From an uncultured Eubacteriales bacterium (GTDB taxonomy: Bacteria; Bacillota; Clostridia; Oscillospirales; CAG-272), in assembly GCA_900546635.1 (NCBI GenBank), contig URDS01000085.1, positions 1 to 7,413 on the forward strand: DNA of 7,413 bases, written 5' to 3'. Under the pieces are notes generated by a model. That model did no database searches. It had not been told where the DNA came from and saw only the letters and a program-made list of their open reading frames with translations. Position 1 is the stretch's first letter. Every line of letters begins with the position of its first letter. Both the position numbers and the translations under genes were made by a program. Positions 6,201 through 7,413 of this stretch are shown here, one piece after another.

Positions 6201-7413
6201 TCAAAAATTGAGGCCGACGCCTTTTCCTATTGCGACAAACTGGACTCGATTCAAATTCCCGAAGGCGTCAAAACCATCGAAAAATATGCGTTTCGCGGAT
6301 GCAGCAATCTCCACTTTGTTTTTCTCCCCCAAAGCGTGACCGAAATTCAGCAGCAGATGGATTCCGGCGCGCGCATCACGCACCGAATAAATTACGCCGG
6401 CAGTTCGGAGGATTTTGAAAAAATCAACACCGCGCAAGGCGATCCGTTTTGGGAAAAAGCGAAAATCTACTATCAATTTTCCACGGAAAAGGACTATAAC
6501 GCAAGGGCCGATGGCAATATTCACTGGTCGCTCGATACGTCAACCGGCGTTCTGCAAGTCTGGGGGTCCGGCGCAATCGCAGACTATCCGGACGGCGCGC
6601 CCTGGAGCTTTTGCCTGTCGGCAGTCAAATCCCTGGTCATCAAACCGGGCATAAACCGCATCGGGGACTTTGCTTTCCAAAACTGCACAGCGCTCGAAGA
6701 CATCGAAATTCCGAGCAGCGTGACCTCGGTCGGCAAGGGCGCGTTTTTCAATACCGGCTATTTCAACACCCAAGCCAACTGGGAAGATCACGTCCTCTAC
6801 GCGGGTCCATATTTGCTCGCGGCAGAAAATTTCGACGGTGCATGCACCGTAAAGCCGGGAACTGTTTCGATTGCCGACTCCGCCTTTTCGGCCTGCGCTT
6901 CCCTGTCCGAAGCGTCTGTGCCAAAGAGCGTAACGCATATCGGAGCGGGCGCGTTCGCCGGATGCGCTTCGCTGAAGCGCGCTATATTCTCCGAGGGCAT
7001 TCAGGTCATCCAAAATCGCGCGTTCCAAAACTGCACGGCGCTGGAAAGCATTGCGCTTCCGGCAAGCCTGACCAAAATTTCAGAAGAAGCGTTCGCAGAC
7101 TGCGCTTCGCTGAAAAGCGTCTCGCTCTCCGAGGGCGTTCAAGTTATCCAAAATCGCGCGTTCCAAAACTGCACGGCACTGGAAAGCATCGCGCTTCCGG
7201 CAAGCCTGACCAAAATTTCTGAAGAAGCGTTCGCAGACTGCGCTTCGCTGAAAAGCGTCTCGCTCTCCGAGGGCGTTCAAGTTATCCAAAATCGCGCGTT
7301 CCAAAACTGCACGGCACTGGAAAGCATCGCGCTTCCGGCAAGCCTGACCAAAATTTCTGAAGAAGCGTTCGCAGACTGCGCTTCGCTGAAAAGCGTCTCG
7401 CTCTCCGAGGGCG
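120..7413 (+). CDS. Giant secreted BspA-like leucine-rich repeat protein (3' partial)
   Basis: The frame starting at ATG 120 runs open to the window end: 2431 complete codons, over 250 kDa, C-terminus missing. Codon phase was checked at many points and no shift was found. After a signal peptide the protein is built of 23-24-residue LRRs with the pattern AFxxCxxL, xxIxLPxxV, xxIG, the TpLRR/BspA class (LRR_5). About 73 conserved Phe positions can be counted. Five header modules with conserved W, LD, GxG, DY and PW residues split the LRRs into runs of about 10, 25, 4, 24 and 10. No catalytic motif or internal membrane helix was seen. Family members studied elsewhere (for example BspA of Tannerella) are surface adhesins that bind host proteins or other bacteria; adhesion or scaffolding here is inference from family. 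The cell-attachment mode is unknown because the C-terminus is outside the window. The length is well above typical family members, and the gene carries both old and recent internal duplications. Confidence 0.95.
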   Translation, partial: MKRRTKYFLTFLLSIAAAAALAIGMHAQVYSGTCHNTLHWTLDTERGELNFSGTGKIEGYNFNITTSYTPLWVNYKSAIKTVTIGEGITEIGTHAFSRCTALEEIQIPSSVTEIGNFAFFECKSLKSIRIPESVTRIGNDALANCTSLESITIPKKVSVLEYCLFFGCSALREIVLPDTITRIEGGVFTGTAYSKNTANWKGGVLYLDRYLIGARDTLSGKYRIQDGTTVIAEQAFYNCRSLTDITIPESVITIDSRAFVCCDSLKNITVSENIRYIGHEAFSNTAYFNNRANWEDGALYLGKYLIDVGETSEKAFTIKPGTKSIAGMAFRLCPALCEVILPKSVASIGDGAFINCSNLTDIYYDGNEKNFAEIQIGNGNEPLTAAEIHHTNRFGGSCGEGVFWSLDTAAGILRITGTGEMEDYSAYTAENAPWQSHADDLKTVLVADGVTRIGHEAFANCKNLTEISLPVSVKSVGYKAFSGTAYAENAANWENGTLYVGACLITTNDALRGAYQTKPGTRMIADSAFRNAKHLTQITLSEGVETIGEDAFSSLNALARVTIPKSVTEIGAYAFSYCDSLSGITVDRENMFFENDENGCLFSKGKTKLLRCPSKYSGAYTVPHGVTEIGTDAFSGCKTLTNITLPDSLRAIGSSAFHNCGALTAAVIPESVTTIGGWAFDNCTALSSVSLPRGLTEIGDNLFQNCKALTSIAIPSGVTRIGEGAFAFCGALIEITLPSGVKNLGRGAFAYCEALERVDLPDGLIVLAPETFYACTSLKSIRLPDALQSIGHAAFSRCTALEHMELPGAVRQIEAYAFSECEKFTKISLPSSATDVLPDAFSMCQNLTEIEVDPGSGSYSSDQGVLLNRDKTELIRCPEGYTGVYTVPKSMKRIGEDAFYDCKNLTGVLLPEGLTSIGKNAFWGCEALRDIELPKTLAEIERNAFRSCESLRSIVIPEGVRAIEYHTFDGSTALGEISLPQSVEKIDASAFYNTAFYENRKNWSGQLLYLGEHLLKADPNISGSYILKPGTKSIADSAFFDCKKLTSVTVPEGVRRIGQDAFNGCTDLYSIFLPAGISEIGAGAFKNCESLQHLTLPEGPKCIETAVFEGCKQLSILILPKSVAEIENQIFSKGNPLTVYYAGNEADFQKIRLDENDRFFKNAKFVYNYKSVNSGYGRCSTGIFWAVETQSGKLSFSGSGAIPDYPNGAPWSFCLSEIKSVYIEPGVTAVGSCAFKNCTSLERVFIPDSVKGIPYEAFANCTSLKSVTLPENLTQISGRAFRNCASLESLEIPGSVVSIGANAFEGCEKLRTLSGVPGSHAELWASLHGCEFIQTAPAPSGQFYSGSCGENLSWSLNAATGILKISGAGEIPDYASYRPKTAPWADYALNIKTVLIAEGVTRVGNLAFQNCSKLTDIYLPDTLQSVGRDAFSGTAFAENSAIWENGVLYLDFCLIAAKDTLRGEYKIKTGTKIIADSAFWSCDNLTGVLLPEELRVIGTEAFTLCQKLERITIPKGVTTIGTEAFTFCSKLSHIAVDKDNPFFESDADGALFSKGKTALLCCPGAYSGVYTVPKGVTRIGESAFYGCAGLTGVLLPSGVAELGDYAFFDCENLIEISLPAGLRKIGNDAFQNCLALSKIEIPQSVAEIGSGAFSGCYMLTEIELPKNITEIAPHTFSGCYRLTHITIPDRVKKIGEGAFHTCAGLTELTIPGNVSVIGAKAFAECAGLQTLTLCEGVAVIEPAAFMFCYDLKQINLPDSLTEIGIEAFAYCYEFESIVIPEGVKSIESRTFSVCEKLARVSIPKSVTKIACDAFSICNSLTAFTVAKDSETFSNDEHGALFDKAKTELLRCPTTYAGVYTVPDGVTRIGAGAFEGCSALTGVLIPAGVTNIDAEAFENCSSLSSVTLPEGVERIGLYAFKGCGALTAIDLPDSLTEIEREAFAESGLYSEANWENQALYIDGHLIEADPGISGTYTVKWGTKSIADSAFSRCDALTAVIISDGVRRIGRGAFESCSSLYSVKLPLSLSKIEADAFSYCDKLDSIQIPEGVKTIEKYAFRGCSNLHFVFLPQSVTEIQQQMDSGARITHRINYAGSSEDFEKINTAQGDPFWEKAKIYYQFSTEKDYNARADGNIHWSLDTSTGVLQVWGSGAIADYPDGAPWSFCLSAVKSLVIKPGINRIGDFAFQNCTALEDIEIPSSVTSVGKGAFFNTGYFNTQANWEDHVLYAGPYLLAAENFDGACTVKPGTVSIADSAFSACASLSEASVPKSVTHIGAGAFAGCASLKRAIFSEGIQVIQNRAFQNCTALESIALPASLTKISEEAFADCASLKSVSLSEGVQVIQNRAFQNCTALESIALPASLTKISEEAFADCASLKSVSLSEGVQVIQNRAFQNCTALESIALPASLTKISEEAFADCASLKSVSLSEG
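204..368 (+). other. Header module 1 (CG-W-LD-GxG-DY-PW type, divergent)
   Basis: This segment lies directly after the signal peptide: VYSGTC, then HWTLD, GELNFSGTGKI, a region with PLW in place of APW, and KTVTIGEGITEIG leading into the first LRR. The Cys is kept, but the following Gly is replaced by His. The module is non-LRR and mostly short beta-prone stretches. It looks like an N-terminal cap that precedes LRR runs in many Firmicutes BspA-like proteins (recalled family knowledge, not searched). Confidence 0.75.
369..1298 (+). other. LRR block 1 (about 10 repeats, two NWE islands, closing YxG hairpin)
   Basis: Repeats begin GITEIGTHAFSRCTALEEI and continue with the usual Phe-Cys-Leu spacing; one repeat has AL for AF (NDALANC). 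Two islands replace the second half of a repeat: 681-812 (GTAY, NTANW, LYLDRYLI, then GKYRIQDGTTVIA) and 963-1094 (NTAY, ANWEDG, LYLGKYLI, then IKPGTKSIA). The run ends in a non-LRR hairpin-like segment, about 1206-1298 (YYDGNEKNFAEI, then GNGNEPLTAAEIHH), which hands over to header 2. The same ending order recurs before headers 3 and 5. Confidence 0.85.
1299..1457 (+). other. Header module 2 (subtype with DYxxY spacer)
   Basis: Contains FGGSCGEGVFWSLD, GILRITGTGEMEDY, then a spacer to APW, and LKTVLVADGVTRIG entering the next LRR run. The conserved CG, W, LD, GxG, DY and PW are all present. It is closest to header 4: same DYSAY/DYASY spacer, same TVL(V/I)A(D/E)GVTR exit, and Cys codons exactly 2850 bases apart (1311 and 4161). 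Confidence 0.8.
1458..3632 (+). other. LRR block 2 (about 25 repeats with four islands)
   Basis: The longest LRR run. It holds an NWE island at 1560-1691 (FSGTAYAENAANWENG); a KT/RCP island at 1869-1988 (FFEND, LFSKGKTKLLRCP, YTVPHGV); ten uninterrupted LRRs from about 1992 to 2666; a second KT/RCP island at 2667-2783 (LLNRDKTELIRCP, YTVPKS); four or five LRRs; a second NWE island at 3090-3221 (FYNTAFYENRKNW, LKPGTKSIA); further LRRs; and the YxG hairpin at about 3537-3632 (YYAGNEADFQKI) that ends the run. Several repeats lose the Cys (DSAFRNAKHL, EDAFSSLNAL, YHTFDGSTAL). Confidence 0.85.
3633..3788 (+). other. Header module 3 (WSFC subtype)
   Basis: Contains GRCSTGIFWAVET, GKLSFSGSGAIPDYP, NGAPWSFCLSEIKSVYI. 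It is shorter between DY and PW than headers 2 and 4 and carries an extra Cys after PW (WSFC), a feature shared only with header 5. The Gly after the first Cys is Ser and LD is VE, so it is somewhat degenerate. Confidence 0.78.
3789..4058 (+). other. LRR block 3 (short run of four repeats)
   Basis: Four standard repeats: AFKNCTSLERVFIP, AFANCTSLKSVTLP, AFRNCASLESLEIP and AFEGCEKLRTL. No island interrupts them. This is by far the shortest run between headers and is followed by a cap-like segment rather than a YxG hairpin. It has no counterpart in the second copy of the large duplication, where header 5 leads instead to an NWE-containing run. Confidence 0.82.
4059..4142 (+). other. Internal C-terminal-cap-like segment and Pro/Ala linker
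   Basis: The segment SGVPGSHAELWASLHGCEFI resembles the ending that often closes BspA-like LRR domains (pattern GxxGSxAExxAxxxGxxFI, as I recall it from the family). It is followed by a small Pro/Ala linker, QTAPAPSG, and then header 4. A domain end in the middle of the protein suggests that two once-complete LRR domains are joined here. Confidence 0.65.
4143..4307 (+). other. Header module 4 (best match to the module consensus)
   Basis: Contains FYSGSCGENLSWSLN, GILKISGAGEIPDY, a spacer, TAPWADYALNIKTVLIAEG. All the conserved positions (SGxCG, W, L, GxL, GxG, DY, APW, IK) are present. It is paired with header 2 by sequence and by the 2850-base offset. The opening YSG also matches header 1, so this looks like a fresh domain start after the internal cap. 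Confidence 0.82.
4308..6494 (+). other. LRR block 4 (about 24 repeats with four islands)
   Basis: Mirrors block 2. It holds an NWE island at 4410-4541 (FSGTAFAENSAIWENG, KTGTKIIA); a KT/RCP island at 4719-4838 (FFESD, LFSKGKTALLCCP, YTVPKGV, with CC in place of RC); eleven LRRs to about 5585; a second KT/RCP island at 5586-5705 (TFSND, LFDKAKTELLRCP, YTVPDGV); three LRRs; a second NWE island at 5943-6071 (ESGLYSEANWENQ, ISGTYTVKWGTKSIA), one residue shorter than its counterpart; four more LRRs; and the YxG hairpin at about 6390-6494 (NYAGSSEDFEKI). The aromatic-rich repeats FSGCYML, FSGCYRL and AYCYEF stand out near 5080-5450. Confidence 0.85.
6495..6641 (+). other. Header module 5 (WSFC subtype, first Cys lost)
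   Basis: Contains YNARADGNIHWSLD, GVLQVWGSGAIADYP, DGAPWSFCLSAVKSLVI. The WSFCLS segment pairs it with header 3 (DYPxGAPWSFCLS in both). The usual SGxCG is replaced by ARADG, so this is the only header without the first Cys, while W, LD, GxG, DY and PW are intact. Confidence 0.78.
6642..7413 (+). other. LRR block 5 (at least ten repeats, continues past the window)
   Basis: Starts GINRIGDFAFQNCTALEDIEIP, holds one NWE island at 6744-6872 (FFNTGYFNTQANWEDH, VKPGTVSIA), two further LRRs (AFSACASL, AFAGCASL), and then becomes the 138-bp tandem array from 6990. In the array repeats the Gly of IG is replaced (VIQNRAF, KISEEAF), unlike most LRRs upstream. The end of the run, any cap, and any cell-attachment signal are outside the window. 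Confidence 0.85.
6990..7413 (+). repeat. Tandem array of a 138-bp unit (two LRRs), at least three full copies
   Basis: Units start at TCC codons 6990, 7128, 7266 and 7404 (the last has only 10 bases in the window). The copies at 7128-7265 and 7266-7403 are identical over all 138 bases. The copy at 6990-7127 differs from them at six positions: five synonymous changes and one Ile/Val change. Each unit encodes 46 residues, two 23-residue LRRs: one with AFQNCTALESIALP, one with AFADCASLKSVSLS. The unit is a multiple of three, so copy-number change would keep the frame. The array is cut by the window end, so the copy number is unknown. Confidence 0.97.

Larger units (their letters stand above)
4149..6703 (+). 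repeat. Higher-order duplication, copy 2 (about 2.55 kb)
   Basis: Counterpart of 1299-3850, with landmarks in identical order. Relative to copy 1 it carries one more LRR (72 bases) between the first and second KT/RCP islands (eleven against ten) and one fewer LRR (72 bases) between the second KT/RCP island and the following NWE island, so the offset returns from 2922 to 2850. One extra codon appears before the YAG hairpin (offset 2853 from there on). All changes keep the frame. Confidence 0.82.

Noticed and set aside
1299..6703. Mobile element with long direct repeats
   Set aside because: The repeated segments are coding LRR domains in one continuous frame, with no transposase and no terminal inverted repeats.
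6611..7222. 203-codon + strand open frame in another phase over the tandem array
   Set aside because: Off-frame reading of LRR sequence. Its internal repeats are the 138-bp units seen in the wrong phase.
7080..7304. Minus-strand repetitive open frame over the array
   Set aside because: Because the unit is a multiple of three, any frame open in one unit stays open in all; this is not evidence of a gene.
6990..7413. CRISPR array
   Set aside because: The repeats abut without spacers, are 138 bases long, and are in-frame coding LRRs.

Overview
The window is almost entirely one very large gene on the + strand. It opens at position 120 and stays open, with no stop and no frame change that I can find, to the last base (7413). 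At least 2431 residues are visible, and the 3' end lies outside the window. The product is a secreted or surface-exposed BspA-like protein made of Treponema-pallidum-type leucine-rich repeats (LRR_5 class, about 23 residues each, pattern AFxxCxxL then xxIxLPxxV then xxIG). I count about 73 repeat positions. Upstream are only the last 26 codons of another gene, ending in a membrane helix and a lysine-rich tail (stop at 80-82), and a 37-base gap holding a Shine-Dalgarno site. The two genes are probably cotranscribed.

Architecture of the giant protein: signal peptide (120-200), then five blocks, each made of a non-LRR header module (roughly 50-55 residues, pattern C-G, W-x-L-D, G-x-L, G-x-G, D-Y, P-W, K-x-V) followed by a run of LRRs. 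Headers start near 204, 1299, 3633, 4143 and 6495. The LRR runs hold about 10, 25, 4, 24 and 10 repeats. Three kinds of non-LRR island interrupt or end these runs: seven NTAY/NWE islands, four KTxLLRCP/YTVP islands, and three YxG hairpins that end a run just before a header. An internal C-terminal-cap-like segment (about 4059-4127) closes block 3 and precedes header 4.

Two scales of duplication are visible. An old one: about 2.55 kb (1299-3850) is repeated in the same order at 4149-6703, with offset 2850 and a compensating gain and loss of one LRR each. A very recent one: a 138-bp unit (two LRRs, 46 residues) is repeated in tandem from 6990. Copies 2 and 3 are identical, copy 1 differs at six bases, and a fourth copy is cut by the window edge, so true gene length and copy number are open.

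Organism: strong Shine-Dalgarno site, moderately GC-rich coding sequence, and a header/LRR combination that I associate with gut or rumen Clostridia (Firmicutes) point to an anaerobic Firmicute, possibly from a metagenome. This is inference; no phylogenetic marker is present. No RNA gene, mobile element, CRISPR array, defence gene or enzyme was seen. The minus-strand open frames are shadows of the repeated + strand gene.
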